A stretch of 64,000 bases of DNA from Thermotomaculum hydrothermale (GCF_016592575.1 NZ_AP017470.1:248001-312000), one strand, 5' to 3'. Shown: positions 18,655 to 28,432, numbered from the stretch's first letter. The notes: generated from the letters alone by a model not told the origin. Made by a program: numbers and translations.

Positions 18655-19164
18655 ATGGCAAGAAAAAAATTCAAAGATGTTTTGAGGGATATAAAAAAAG
18701 CCCTATTTAATGAAGAAATCACTCCTCATGACAGGGCATTATCAGCAGCAATAGGTATGTTTATCGCATTCAGCCCATTTTTAGGCTTCCACAATTTGAT
18801 GGCAATCAGTATTGCCCTGCTTTTTAAAAAAATTGATAAGATTCTCATAATAGGTTTCACCTGGGTAAACAATCCCTGGACCACAGTGCCAATGTACCTT
18901 GCCGGATTAAAATTAGGGGAATTGATTTGTTGCCCAAATAATCCATTTAATTTAGCTGCAATTAACTGGCACATATTTACCCTTGCAAACTTTATTAATG
19001 GCAAAGCCTGGCATTACCTTGTAAACGATTTAAAGGCAATAATCTTTCCCTTTTTTATAGGAAGTACTATTTTAGGTATTGTTGCAGCTTTAATAACCTA
19101 TATTGTGATTTTAATTTTGCTTAAAAGGAGAGAGGGAAATGGCACAGTCAGTGTTAACTGTTAG
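18655..19164 (+). CDS. DUF2062 membrane protein
   Basis: 169 residues, starting 2 nt after thiL. A basic cytosolic N-terminus ([14 protein letters not shown]) is followed by two to three membrane helices. DUF2062 signature: [23 protein letters not shown] and later [23 protein letters not shown] (GTxxxNPxT-like). The family often accompanies glycosyltransferases or transporters but its role is unknown. The 3' end overlaps the YjbQ gene by 26 nt. Confidence 0.82.
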   Translation: MARKKFKDVLRDIKKALFNEEITPHDRALSAAIGMFIAFSPFLGFHNLMAISIALLFKKIDKILIIGFTWVNNPWTTVPMYLAGLKLGELICCPNNPFNLAAINWHIFTLANFINGKAWHYLVNDLKAIIFPFFIGSTILGIVAALITYIVILILLKRREGNGTVSVNC

Positions 19165-19540
19165 CACTTCTTCAAGAAATGAGATGATTGACATAACCCA
19201 TAAAATAGAGGGATTTTTACAGGAAAACGGTTGTAAAAACGGAATTTTAACTGTTTTTGTCCCGCACACAACAGCGGCTGTAACAATTAATGAAAATGCA
19301 GACCCGTCAGTTAAAAGGGATATTCTAACCTATCTCTCAAAGCTAATACCTCAAAATGCTGATTTCAGGCATTTAGAAGGGAATTCCGATTCTCACATAA
19401 AATCAACCCTTGTTTCACCATCTATTACAGTTATTGTTGAAAACGGGAGAATTGTTTTAGGCACCTGGCAGTCAATCTTCTTTTGCGAGTTTGACGGCCC
19501 CAGGACAAGAAAAGTGTATTTAAAATTTATTGAAGGATAA
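19139..19540 (+). CDS. yjbQ: YjbQ/UPF0047 family, secondary thiamine-phosphate synthase-type protein
   Basis: 133 residues, the typical family size, with an AGGAG ribosome binding site. Motifs include [20 protein letters not shown] (conserved His and Asn near the metal site), [12 protein letters not shown] and [16 protein letters not shown]. coli YjbQ has weak thiamine-phosphate synthase activity and the family is annotated TIGR00149. Finding it two genes from thiL supports a real role in thiamine monophosphate supply here, though that is inference. Confidence 0.88.
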   Translation: MAQSVLTVSTSSRNEMIDITHKIEGFLQENGCKNGILTVFVPHTTAAVTINENADPSVKRDILTYLSKLIPQNADFRHLEGNSDSHIKSTLVSPSITVIVENGRIVLGTWQSIFFCEFDGPRTRKVYLKFIEG

Positions 19541-19553
19541 AGTGAGGTGTAAA

Positions 19554-20679
19554 ATGAGCACAATGGGTATTGAAGAGTTAAGGGAAAGGTTTGACTCTCT
19601 TAAAGAGAGGATAGTTCCTATAAGGAGTTATCTTTGACCCGCAGAGGAAAAAGCTTGAGTTAACCAAACTTGAAGAGCAAACATCTGCACCTGATTTCTG
19701 GAACGACAATGAAAAAGCTCAGAAAGTATTGAAAAAAATTTCTGCTGTAAAAGATGAAATTGCTCTTTCAGAAAAGCTAAACTCCCTTGAAGAGGACATA
19801 GATGTTTTATTTGAATTCTTTAAAGAGGGGGAGGATGTTTTAGGGGAAATTGCAGAAAAGATTGAAGAACTTGAAAAAACTGTATCAGATGCTGAAATAA
19901 AAATGATGCTAAGTGGCCCTCACGATAGAAACAATGCAATTCTAACTATTCATTCAGGCTCAGGAGGAACCGAATCCCAGGATTGGGCTCAGATGCTTTT
20001 CAGAATGTACTCAAGATATATTGAAAAAAAGGGATTTGAGAAGGAGATAATAGATTATCAGCCAGGGGATGAAGCGGGGATAAAGAGTGTAACAATGCTT
20101 GTTAAAGGGGACTTTGCTTATGGCTTATTGAAGGCGGAAAACGGGGTTCACAGACTTGTTAGAATTTCCCCCTTTGATGCAAACAAGAGAAGACACACAT
20201 CTTTTGCATCAGTGCTTGCTATCCCTGAACTTGATGATGAGATTGATATTGAGATAAATGAAAAAGATTTAAGAATAGATACTTATCGTTCATCAGGGGC
20301 GGGAGGACAGCATGTAAATACTACAGATTCTGCGGTTAGGATTACCCATCTGCCAACAGGGTTGGTTGTATGCTGTCAGAATGAAAGGTCTCAGATTAAG
20401 AATAGAGAAGTTGCAATGAAGGTGTTGAAGGCGAGACTCTATGAGCTTGAACTTGAAAAGCAGAGGAAGAGGCAGGAAGAGTTGACAGGGGAAAAGAAGG
20501 AAATAACATGGGGAAGCCAGATTCGTTCCTATGTTCTTCATCCATACAGAATGATTAAAGACCATAGAACAGGCTATGAAACAGGGAATGTTGACCCTGT
20601 GCTTGATGGTGAACTTGACGAGTTTATAAAGGCATACCTTGTTATGACTGCAAATAGTAAATCAGGCGAAAAGGCATGA
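19554..20679 (+). CDS. prfB: Peptide chain release factor 2, programmed +1 frameshift
   Basis: The gene starts at ATG 19554 (GAGGTG upstream) and runs 27 codons to an in-frame TGA at 19635-19637. The site reads AGGAGT TAT CTT TGA C: an internal Shine-Dalgarno three bases before CTT-TGA, the classic prfB autoregulatory slip. After skipping T19635 the frame continues from 19636 to 20679, giving about 374 residues. The RF2 stop-recognition motif SPF (ISPFDANKRRHTSF) and the catalytic GGQ (SSGAGGQHVNTTDSAV) are intact. RF2 ends translation at UGA and UAA; low RF2 favours the shift and so more RF2. Not a pseudogene. The TGA overlaps the next ATG. Confidence 0.96.
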
Positions 20680-21500
20680 AAATAGCGGTAATAATTCTTT
20701 CTATCCTTTTAATTGGGGCAATAGGGATAATAATTTTTTTGTATACAAAACTGAAACAAACAGGGAAAATAACCAAAAAAACAAAAGACTTATCTGAGGC
20801 AGGTATTCTTGCAAGCGGGCTTGCCCACGAGATTAGAAACCCCTTAAACTCAATTAAAATAAATGTTCAACTTTTGCAGGAAGACATAGAAGACGCTATT
20901 GAAGATGAAGAGTTAAAAAATGATTTCAGGGAGACAATTTCCTCAATAACCTATGAAATAGCAAGACTTAACGAGTTAATGACTAACTTTTTAACCTATG
21001 CAAGGCCCACACAGTTGCAAAAGGAGGACTTTAATCTGTCGGAATTTTTAAGCGATATGGTCAACTTTATGAAGGTTGAGGCTGAAAACAAGGGGATTGT
21101 TATTGAGTATTCCTTTCCAGAAGAGGATTTGATTTTTAACGGTGATAAGCAGAAGTTAAGGCAGTCTTTGATGAATATCCTTAAAAATGCAATCCAGATA
21201 TTAGGTGAAGGTGGAAAGGTAAAAATAACACTAAAAAATATGAGAGACTTATACCTTATTGAGATTGAAGACAACGGGCCTGGAATGACTGAAGAGTTTT
21301 TAAAACAGATTTTTGTTGCATTCAGCAGTCAGAGAAAAGGCGGTACAGGATTGGGGCTTTCAATAGCCAAAAAGTTTATAGATGCACACGGTGGGGGCAT
21401 AAAGGTTGAAAGCAAGGTTGGAGTTGGGACAAAGTTTACAATAATCCTTCCTGCAAGCGGTAATGCAAGTTTAAATAACGGAGAGGAAGATGAAGGTTAA
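20676..21500 (+). CDS. Membrane-anchored sensor histidine kinase
   Basis: 274 residues. One N-terminal transmembrane helix (about 3-24) with no periplasmic sensor domain; then the DHp H-box LAHEIRNPLNS (phospho-His near 51), N-box LMNILKNAIQI, G1 DNGPGM and G2 GGTGLGLSIA. It resembles the NtrB/ZraS-type cytosolic core. No response regulator is adjacent, so it is an orphan kinase in this window. A sigma-54 promoter further on (28433) suggests that NtrC-type regulators exist in the genome, but a link is speculative. It overlaps prfB by 4 nt and the next gene by 11 nt. Confidence 0.88.
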   Translation: MKIAVIILSILLIGAIGIIIFLYTKLKQTGKITKKTKDLSEAGILASGLAHEIRNPLNSIKINVQLLQEDIEDAIEDEELKNDFRETISSITYEIARLNELMTNFLTYARPTQLQKEDFNLSEFLSDMVNFMKVEAENKGIVIEYSFPEEDLIFNGDKQKLRQSLMNILKNAIQILGEGGKVKITLKNMRDLYLIEIEDNGPGMTEEFLKQIFVAFSSQRKGGTGLGLSIAKKFIDAHGGGIKVESKVGVGTKFTIILPASGNASLNNGEEDEG

Positions 21501-23115
21501 ATTTTTGCTTTTTGCTTTTCTTTTATCTTTTTCCCTCTTTGCTTCTGAAAATTTACAGGTAAAAGAGTCAATAGAGGTGACTGCTGAAAAGGGAAATGAA
21601 AACGCAGTTCAATACATAGACAAATCTCTAATAGATGCTTTATCAATAAACTCAAACGATGAGATACTCTCACTTTTCCCCTCTGTTTTTCTCTCTGTAA
21701 GGGGATTAAACGGAGTGCAGGCAGACATCTCTTTCAGAGGCTCAAGGGGAAATCAGGTGGGAGTTAGCATTTTAGGTGTGCCATTAAACAATATGCAAAC
21801 CTATCACCACAACTTTGATATTCCCCTTGCACCGGAGGATGTGAAAAGCGTTGAGGTTGAGCCTTCAACAAACGCAAACCTGACCCCATATTCATTTTCA
21901 GGAAATATAGATTTTGAACCTGGGGAAAATCAAAAAGAGTTCAACCACCTTGCCTATGGAAGCGACGACTATTACCATATTTACGCAAGGGAAAACGGTT
22001 TATCCTATATGTTTGAGGGAAGTTCTGGCTACATTGAAAACTCAAAGTATAATAAATCAAATGTAACCTATCAATTTAAATACAAAGGGGTAAAATTCTT
22101 TACAGCCTTTAACTCAAAACACTTTGATGCAAAGGATTTTTATGCGCCATACCCCTCTTATGAGAGGACTCAAACTTCCCTTTTTATTGCAAGTTTAGGT
22201 AAAACAAAGTTTTATACCACAAGGCATTACGATATCTTTACCCTTGACAAAAACAATCCTGATTTATTCAGAAACATAACAGAAACATACAAAAGTGGGT
22301 TTAAAACAGGATTGGAAAACAGGTTTGGCTTTTGGGGATTAAACATAGAGTTTAATTCAATGGATAGTAAGACAATGGGAGACCATAATCTAACAACCTC
22401 AATTTTGAAATATGCAAAGGTATTTAACTTTTTTGGTTTTAACTTTAGAGGTGGTGCAAACTATTTTTCAGCAACAAACAGGGGAAAGTATTTACTTCCT
22501 TTTTTATCAGTGGTAAAACCTTTGGGAAAATTTAACTTTTCATTTGATTTTTCTGAGAGTGTAAGAGTACCGGATTTTACAGAACTTTACTATAATTCAC
22601 CTGTAAATCACGGAAATGAGAATTTAAAAGAGGAAAAGAGTGAGAATTATCAGGTTTCACTTGGTTTTAAAAATATTAAAACTGTATTCTTTTATAGAAA
22701 TGAGAAAAATTTGATTGATTGGGTAAGGAGTGGTGAAGAGTGGCAGGCTGAAAACACAGGGGATAGCGATGTTTACGGCTTTGACTTCTTTTATACCTTT
22801 AAAAAACTTACAATAGGCTATGAACACTTACATAAAACGAATACTGAATATGAAACAAAGTATAATTACTATTACCCGAAAAACAAGTTAACCTTAATTT
22901 ATAAAGGCAAGGACATATCCCTTGATTACTCTTACCTTGACATAAACAATCTTGATAAAGCCTCTGTCTTAAACATTACATTCTGGGGAGAGGGATTTTA
23001 TCTAAAAATTTTAAATGCCTTTGACGAAGATTACCAAACCTATCCGGGCATCCCGATGCCGGGAAGAGTGGTTATCTTCGGTTATAGAATGAGGGGCCCT
23101 CTTATTCCTGATTGA
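21490..23115 (+). CDS. TonB-dependent outer membrane receptor
   Basis: 541 residues, short for the family (usually 600-900). A signal peptide (about 1-18) is followed by a Ton-box-like ESIEVTAEK and the plug domain: FLSVRGLNGVQADISFRGSR, VSILGVPLNN and DVKSVEVEPS. The rest is alternating beta-barrel sequence rich in Tyr/Phe/Asn. The C-terminus has the usual GR.V.FGYR pattern but ends in RGPLIPD without the terminal aromatic residue. The last 14 nt overlap the convergent EamA gene. Substrate unknown (siderophore, cobalamin or other); the last gene of a ten-gene run. Confidence 0.88.
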   Translation: MKVKFLLFAFLLSFSLFASENLQVKESIEVTAEKGNENAVQYIDKSLIDALSINSNDEILSLFPSVFLSVRGLNGVQADISFRGSRGNQVGVSILGVPLNNMQTYHHNFDIPLAPEDVKSVEVEPSTNANLTPYSFSGNIDFEPGENQKEFNHLAYGSDDYYHIYARENGLSYMFEGSSGYIENSKYNKSNVTYQFKYKGVKFFTAFNSKHFDAKDFYAPYPSYERTQTSLFIASLGKTKFYTTRHYDIFTLDKNNPDLFRNITETYKSGFKTGLENRFGFWGLNIEFNSMDSKTMGDHNLTTSILKYAKVFNFFGFNFRGGANYFSATNRGKYLLPFLSVVKPLGKFNFSFDFSESVRVPDFTELYYNSPVNHGNENLKEEKSENYQVSLGFKNIKTVFFYRNEKNLIDWVRSGEEWQAENTGDSDVYGFDFFYTFKKLTIGYEHLHKTNTEYETKYNYYYPKNKLTLIYKGKDISLDYSYLDINNLDKASVLNITFWGEGFYLKILNAFDEDYQTYPGIPMPGRVVIFGYRMRGPLIPD

Positions 23116-23956
23116 TTTCTTTTGATTTAAAATTTGATATTAGCATCCCTGAAAATACAAGGAATCCGCCTATTATTCCCTTTTCAGGGAGTTTTTCGCT
23201 TAAAATTAAAAATGAGAAAAATAGGGCAAATACAGGCTCCATTGAATAGATAATGCCCGCCCTTACTGTAGTGGTCTCTTTCTGATACTTTCCCTGCATT
23301 AAAAGTGCAAGTGCTGTGGCAAAAACGCCGGTTACAATAACGGCAACTATTAAGGGAATGTCAATCCTGAAATTCCATTTTTCTGTTAATGTTGATGCAA
23401 TAAAACTAAAAATAAATGTTGACGCAATTTGAAAGAATACAATTGTATCTCCGTTATACCTTGTTGTGGAGTGTTCTATAAAAATTACCTGAAAGGCAAA
23501 GAACCCAGCGCTTAACAGTGTTAAAAAGTCGCCTATGTTGAATCCCCCTCCCTCAGGGCTTGATAGAAGGTAAAGCCCACCTAATGCAAGAAAAACTCCT
23601 ATAATGGCAAATATTGTTGGCTTTTTTTTAAAGATAAGGTAATCAAAGAGGGGAACAAGAAAAACAAGAAATCCGGTTATAAATCCAGAGCGGGATGCCT
23701 TTGTATACATCAGGCCTATGGTCTGGCAGGCCATTCCTGCAAAGAGGAAAAAGCCTATAATCAATCCCCACTTTACATTCTTTTTGTTAAACTCAGGCTT
23801 TAAAAAAAAGGATAGAACAATTACGGCAAGAAAAAACCTCATTGAAAGAAATGCAAAAGGTGGAACATAGGCAACAGCCCCTTTTATCAGGGGAAAGGTT
23901 AACCCCCATATTGCAGTCATTGTAAGGAGTATAAATTCAGCCTTTGTTAATTTCAA
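23102..23956 (-). CDS. EamA/DMT-family transporter
   Basis: About 284 residues with ten membrane helices in two EamA halves (LTMTAIWGLTFPLIKG at the start; AIIGVFLALGGLYLL; a second half with MEPVFALFFSFLIL). The start chosen is the TTG at 23956 with GGGGG 5 nt upstream; a TTG at 23968 is possible but overlaps that site. Drug/metabolite superfamily proteins export amino acids or other small metabolites; substrate not deducible. Convergent with the TonB receptor, with 3' ends overlapping. Confidence 0.88.
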   Translation of the reverse strand: MKLTKAEFILLTMTAIWGLTFPLIKGAVAYVPPFAFLSMRFFLAVIVLSFFLKPEFNKKNVKWGLIIGFFLFAGMACQTIGLMYTKASRSGFITGFLVFLVPLFDYLIFKKKPTIFAIIGVFLALGGLYLLSSPEGGGFNIGDFLTLLSAGFFAFQVIFIEHSTTRYNGDTIVFFQIASTFIFSFIASTLTEKWNFRIDIPLIVAVIVTGVFATALALLMQGKYQKETTTVRAGIIYSMEPVFALFFSFLILSEKLPEKGIIGGFLVFSGMLISNFKSKEINQE

Positions 23957-23971
23957 CTCATCCCCCAAAAT

Positions 23972-23997
23972 AAAAAAGACAGCCCTTTCAGGCTGCC
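23972..23997 (-). terminator. Rho-independent terminator after iorB
   Basis: On the - strand, a 7-bp stem GGCAGCC / GGCTGTC (one G-U) with a 6-nt loop is followed by six T. It ends the iorAB transcript just before the EamA start. Confidence 0.85.
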
Positions 23998-24033
23998 TTA
24001 AAATTACAATGAATTTATTTTATTTTCAAGAAA

Positions 24034-24615
24034 TTATTTTCCCATTAACTCTCTTCCCTTATTAAATGCTTTAATGTTTACATCAACAACCTTTTTAGGC
24101 ACGGCCTCTTTGATAACCTCAAGCCATTTTTCTGGCTCAAAGTCAAACATTGTGGAGAGAGCCCCTATCATAATTACATTTGTAACCTTATCGTTGCCCA
24201 ACTCTTTTAGTGCTGAAACAATGTCAAGTATTTTAGCATCAGGCCTTTCGGCTAAAACCCTTTCCTCAACATCTTCAGGGTATTCAAAGGCACCGGTGCT
24301 AACAATAGGTGGCACCATCTTTACATTTGAGGAGACAATAACACCGTCTTTTTTTACATAGTAAAGCCACCTTAATGCTTCCATCTTTTCAAAAGAAAGC
24401 ATAATGTCGGCATTGCCCTTTTCAATCATTGGGGAGTAAACCTTTTCCCCAATTCTTACATGTGAGGAAACAATCCCACCCCTCTGTGCCATTCCGTGCA
24501 CTTCGCTTTTTTTAACATCGTAACCCTGTCTTTTGAAAAACTCGCTCATTATTTCAGAAGCAAGGACAATTCCCTGCCCGCCAACACCTACCAGAAGAAT
24601 GTTTTTGCTTTCCAT
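24034..24615 (-). CDS. iorB: Indolepyruvate oxidoreductase beta subunit
   Basis: About 193 residues from the ATG at 24615; a GTG at 24624 lies within the AAGGGTGAG ribosome binding site. It has NILLVGVGGQGIVLASEI, the gamma-domain glycine motif of 2-oxoacid oxidoreductases, then HGMAQRGGIVSSHVRIG. With IorA it converts aryl pyruvates (from Trp, Phe, Tyr transamination) to aryl-acetyl-CoA while reducing ferredoxin. It lies immediately after iorA with touching reading frames. Confidence 0.92.
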   Translation of the reverse strand: MESKNILLVGVGGQGIVLASEIMSEFFKRQGYDVKKSEVHGMAQRGGIVSSHVRIGEKVYSPMIEKGNADIMLSFEKMEALRWLYYVKKDGVIVSSNVKMVPPIVSTGAFEYPEDVEERVLAERPDAKILDIVSALKELGNDKVTNVIMIGALSTMFDFEPEKWLEVIKEAVPKKVVDVNIKAFNKGRELMGK

Positions 24616-24616
24616 T

Positions 24617-26392
24617 TTACTCACCCTTCCTGCTTATTGGTCTTATAGCATCAAACTTACACATCTGGATACACAACCCGCATCCAGTGCAAAGTGTTGT
24701 GTCAATATTCCATTTAAACCTTCCCTTTTCTGTTTTCTCTGTTGTTCTGTAAATTGCTTGACACCCGATTTTAGAGCACATTGCACAGGCGGTGCAGTTT
24801 TCAAGTTCTGTATAGAATTTTTCCCTTTTAACCTTTTGCGGATAGAGAACACACGGCCCCTGGCTTATAATTAATGAAAGATGGTCTGCTTCCAATTCCC
24901 TTTTAACAATTTTGTAAGTTTCATCCATCTTTGTTGGGTCAACAACATAGACATGTTCAACCCCTATTGCCCTTGCAACAACCTCAAAATCCATTTTGCC
25001 AGTCGGTTCGTGATTGCAGGTAAAACCACTCCTTGCGTCAGGCTGCCCACCTGTCATTGCTGTAATTGAGTTGTCTGATATTACAATTGTGATGTTGCTT
25101 TTATTGTAAACAGCCTCAACAAGCCCTGTTAATCCTGAGTGAACAAATGTTGAATCACCAATAACTGCGGCAATTCCCTTACCTGAACCTAAAACCTTTT
25201 CCATTCCAATTGCGTTTCCAATAGATGCACCCATGCAAACACAGGTGTCCATCATTTCAAAAGGCTTGATTGCTGCAAGTGTATAGCATCCAATATCCCC
25301 TGTAACAATTTTTGCCTTTGCTTTTTTCAATGCATAGAAAATACCAAGGTGTGGGCATCCCGGACAGAATACCGGTGGCCTTGGAATTGCCTTGTCTTCC
25401 GCTTCAACCTTATTTTCTTCCTTTAAAACTCCAGCCTTAACGAGGCCATTCCTTACAACCTCAGGGGAGAATTCTCCAATCTCAGGGAAGAATTCCTTGC
25501 CGTAAACCTTTATCCCTTCAGCCTTTATTTGCTCTTCAATAAACGGGTCTAACTCTTCAACAACAAAAACCTTATCAAACTTGCTAACAAAGTCTTTGAT
25601 TTTTTTCATTGGTAGGGGATATGGGATTCCTATCTTTAAAACAGGTGCATCCGGTAAAACCTCTTTTAAGTGCTGGTATGAAATACCGCAGGTAATAAAG
25701 CCGATATTTCCCTTTCCCTCTTCAATCCTGTTTAAATCAGTTTCTTCAACAAACTCTTTTAACTTCTTTTCTCTCTCTGCAACAACAACCCTTCTCTTTC
25801 TTGCATTCATAGGAAGTGCCACATACTTTGAGAAATCCCTCTCAAAACCTCTTTCAACCTTTGATTCAATCCTGTCTCCTACCTCAACAAGCCCCTTTCC
25901 ATGTGAGGTTCTTGTTGTCATTCTCAAAATGACAGGTGTGTCAAACTTTTCTGAAATTTCAAACGCTTTCCCTACAAAATCCTTTGCTTCCTGAGAGTCA
26001 GATGGCTCCAGTACAGGGATTTTTGCAAACTTTGCATAGTTTCTGTTATCCTGCTCATTTTGTGAAGAGTGCATTCCAGGGTCGTCTGCTGAAACAAGGA
26101 TAAATCCCCCTTTTACCCCTATGTAGGTTAAAGTCATTAAAGGGTCTGCGGCAACATTTACCCCAACATGCTTCATTGCGCACAATGCCCTTCCACCTGC
26201 AAACGATGCACCTATTGCAACCTCAACAGCAACCTTCTCATTTGGAGACCACTGGCATTTAATCTCTTTATAATGGGTTACATTTTCCAGTATCTCTGTG
26301 CTGGGAGTTCCGGGGTAGGCAGATGCGAACACACAGCCGTATTCATACGCACCTCTTGCGATTGCTTCATTTCCTGAAAGTAAAACCTTCAA
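24617..26392 (-). CDS. iorA: Indolepyruvate ferredoxin oxidoreductase alpha subunit
   Basis: 591 residues from a TTG start with AGGAGGT 5 nt upstream. The N-terminal pyrimidine-binding domain has FASAYPGTPSTEILE; the TPP-binding half has CPGCPHLGIFYAL, TGDIGCYTL and GDSTFVHSG; the C-terminal ferredoxin domain has CTACAMCSKIGC and CTGCGLCIQMCKF. Domain order and length match IOR alpha. It supports fermentation of aromatic amino acids by an anaerobe. It begins the iorAB operon, divergent from htpG. Confidence 0.95.
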   Translation of the reverse strand: MKVLLSGNEAIARGAYEYGCVFASAYPGTPSTEILENVTHYKEIKCQWSPNEKVAVEVAIGASFAGGRALCAMKHVGVNVAADPLMTLTYIGVKGGFILVSADDPGMHSSQNEQDNRNYAKFAKIPVLEPSDSQEAKDFVGKAFEISEKFDTPVILRMTTRTSHGKGLVEVGDRIESKVERGFERDFSKYVALPMNARKRRVVVAEREKKLKEFVEETDLNRIEEGKGNIGFITCGISYQHLKEVLPDAPVLKIGIPYPLPMKKIKDFVSKFDKVFVVEELDPFIEEQIKAEGIKVYGKEFFPEIGEFSPEVVRNGLVKAGVLKEENKVEAEDKAIPRPPVFCPGCPHLGIFYALKKAKAKIVTGDIGCYTLAAIKPFEMMDTCVCMGASIGNAIGMEKVLGSGKGIAAVIGDSTFVHSGLTGLVEAVYNKSNITIVISDNSITAMTGGQPDARSGFTCNHEPTGKMDFEVVARAIGVEHVYVVDPTKMDETYKIVKRELEADHLSLIISQGPCVLYPQKVKREKFYTELENCTACAMCSKIGCQAIYRTTEKTEKGRFKWNIDTTLCTGCGLCIQMCKFDAIRPISRKGE

Positions 26393-26521
26393 AAACCACC
26401 TCCTCCTCTAAATTTAAAGCCCTTTTACCTATAAAGTTTAGCACAAAAAAATTAAACAATGAGGAGTTAACTTTTAATGAACAATCTTTTTTGTTAGGGT
26501 GAATGTTTTGTTTTTAGTGAC

Positions 26522-26550
26522 TTGCAAATTTTTTTCTCCTTTTTTAAATT
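26522..26550 (+). promoter_or_regulatory. Possible sigma-70 promoter of htpG
   Basis: TTGCAA (26522-26527), a 17-nt spacer and TAAATT (26545-26550), about 39 nt before the ATG. No CIRCE-type inverted repeat (TTAGCACTC-N9-GAGTGCTAA) is present, so HrcA control is not suggested. Confidence 0.4.
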
Positions 26551-26588
26551 ATAGTTGCTGTGTTTAAACTTTTACGGAGGTGAATGAT

Positions 26589-28424
26589 ATGGCAAGAAGA
26601 ATAAAGTTTAAATCTGAGGTGGGAAGGCTTCTTGATATTGTTATTCATTCCCTTTACAAACATAGAGATATTTTCTTGAGGGAGTTAATCTCAAACTCTG
26701 TTGACGCTTTGAATAAATTGAAATTTAAACAATTGCAGGGAGAGGAGATTGCCGACGGTGAATTGGAACACAGGATTGACATAAAGGTTGACCAAAATGA
26801 AAAAACAATTGAGATTATAGACACTGGAATTGGAATGACTGAAGATGAGATTATTGAAAATTTAGGAACAATTGCCCATTCAGGAACTAAAAAATTCCTT
26901 GAATTGCTTGATAAAAAAGACAATGTAACCGAGGAGTTAATAGGGCAATTTGGGGTTGGTTTTTACTCTGTTTTTATGGTTGCTGAAAAGGTTGAGGTTG
27001 TTTCTAAAAGTTATTTAAAAGATGCTTATCCGGTAAAATGGATTAGCGAGGGGAAAGAAAGGTTTACAGTTGACACTGTTGAAGGAGAGGTTAAGAGGGG
27101 AACTTCTGTAAAGATTTACCTTAAAGAAGATGCACTTGAGTTTTTAAGCGAGTCAAGGATTGAGGCTATTGTTGACAGGTATTCAAAGTTTGTCCCCTAT
27201 CCAATCTATTTAAATGGAAGAAAGTTAAAACAGGTAAAGCCTCTCTGGCTTGAAAATCCAAATAGTTTGAAAAAAGAGGATTACGAAGAGTTTTACAAAT
27301 ACCTTACAAAGTCTGAATTAAAGCCGTTAAGCTATCTTCATATTTACTCCGACGCACCGGTTGATTTAAAATCCATAATCTATATCCCGCCATTTTCCCT
27401 TGTTAAATTTGGTATTGAGGATGATACAGGCATAAGGCTTTACAATAGAAAGGTTTTGATTGACGAGAAAACAGAGGAGTTGGTGCCTGATTATTTAAGG
27501 TTTTTAAAGGGAGTTGTTGATTCTGAAGACATACAGTTGAATATTTCAAGGGAGACAATTCAAAACGACCCTGTTGTTTTAAGGCTTAAAAAGACAATAA
27601 CTTCAAAGTTTATCAAACATCTAAAAGACTTTTTAAAGAAAGACAGGGCAAATTATAATCTCTTTTTTGACGAGTTTGGAGTGTATTTAAAAGAGGGTAT
27701 TGTTAAAGACTATCCAGAAAAGCAGGATTTAGCAGAGTTGTTACTCTTTGAATACACAGACGGTAATGAAAAGATAACACTTTCAGAGTACCTTGAAAAA
27801 ACAGATTACAAAGATTCAATCTATTACATTGTGGGAGAAGACAGAAAGACAATTGAAAAATCACCTTACCTTGAACAGTTTTACCAGAAAGGCGTCCCTG
27901 TTTTAATACTGACCCAGGTGCTTGATGAGACTGTTATTGAGCATATAGGCAAATTTAAAGAAGCAGAGTTTAAACTTATAACAAGGGAAGATATAACCCT
28001 TGAAAAGGGGGAAAAGGCTGAAAAAACGATTGAGGAAGAGGATAAAAAATTTCTTGAGAAGGTAAAGGAGATTTTAAAAGATAGAATATTTGATGCAGTA
28101 ATATCCACAAGGCTTGTTAAATCCCCTTACTGCCTTGTTTCCCAGAAAAATTCTCCCTCATCTCAGATGGAGAGAATGATGAATGCATTGAACAAATTTT
28201 ATGTTCCGTCAAAGAAGATACTTGAGTTCAACCCCTCCCACCCTGTGTACAAAAATTTAAAGAGATTTATTTTAAATTCCAATGACAAAGAACTTAAAGA
28301 AACCTTATTAAATTCAATTGTTGACGCGGCAGAGTTGTCAGAAGGTTTTCTTTCTGATATTCCATCATCTGTTGAAAGGTACAATCAGTTAATTGAAAGG
28401 TTTCTTGAATTGGACAAAAAATAA
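26589..28424 (+). CDS. htpG: HSP90-family molecular chaperone HtpG
   Basis: 611 residues from the ATG at 26589 (ACGGAGG 8 nt upstream; the GTG at 26580 lies in that site). GHKL ATPase motifs: FLRELISNSVDALNK, DTGIGM and the GQFGVGFYS loop. The middle domain has the ISRETIQNDP stretch, and a C-terminal dimerisation region is present. Cytosolic ATP-driven chaperone for folding and stress. Single gene with its own promoter region; 58 nt separate its stop from the next start, and that gap contains a sigma-54 promoter. Confidence 0.96.
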   Translation: MARRIKFKSEVGRLLDIVIHSLYKHRDIFLRELISNSVDALNKLKFKQLQGEEIADGELEHRIDIKVDQNEKTIEIIDTGIGMTEDEIIENLGTIAHSGTKKFLELLDKKDNVTEELIGQFGVGFYSVFMVAEKVEVVSKSYLKDAYPVKWISEGKERFTVDTVEGEVKRGTSVKIYLKEDALEFLSESRIEAIVDRYSKFVPYPIYLNGRKLKQVKPLWLENPNSLKKEDYEEFYKYLTKSELKPLSYLHIYSDAPVDLKSIIYIPPFSLVKFGIEDDTGIRLYNRKVLIDEKTEELVPDYLRFLKGVVDSEDIQLNISRETIQNDPVVLRLKKTITSKFIKHLKDFLKKDRANYNLFFDEFGVYLKEGIVKDYPEKQDLAELLLFEYTDGNEKITLSEYLEKTDYKDSIYYIVGEDRKTIEKSPYLEQFYQKGVPVLILTQVLDETVIEHIGKFKEAEFKLITREDITLEKGEKAEKTIEEEDKKFLEKVKEILKDRIFDAVISTRLVKSPYCLVSQKNSPSSQMERMMNALNKFYVPSKKILEFNPSHPVYKNLKRFILNSNDKELKETLLNSIVDAAELSEGFLSDIPSSVERYNQLIERFLELDKK

Positions 28425-28432
28425 CACATTAA

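Noticed and set aside
19729-20679. prfB as a truncated gene or pseudogene
   Set aside because: The missing front is present in another frame behind a classic programmed frameshift site.
26393-26588. CIRCE element controlling htpG
   Set aside because: No TTAGCACTC-type inverted repeat is present in the gap.
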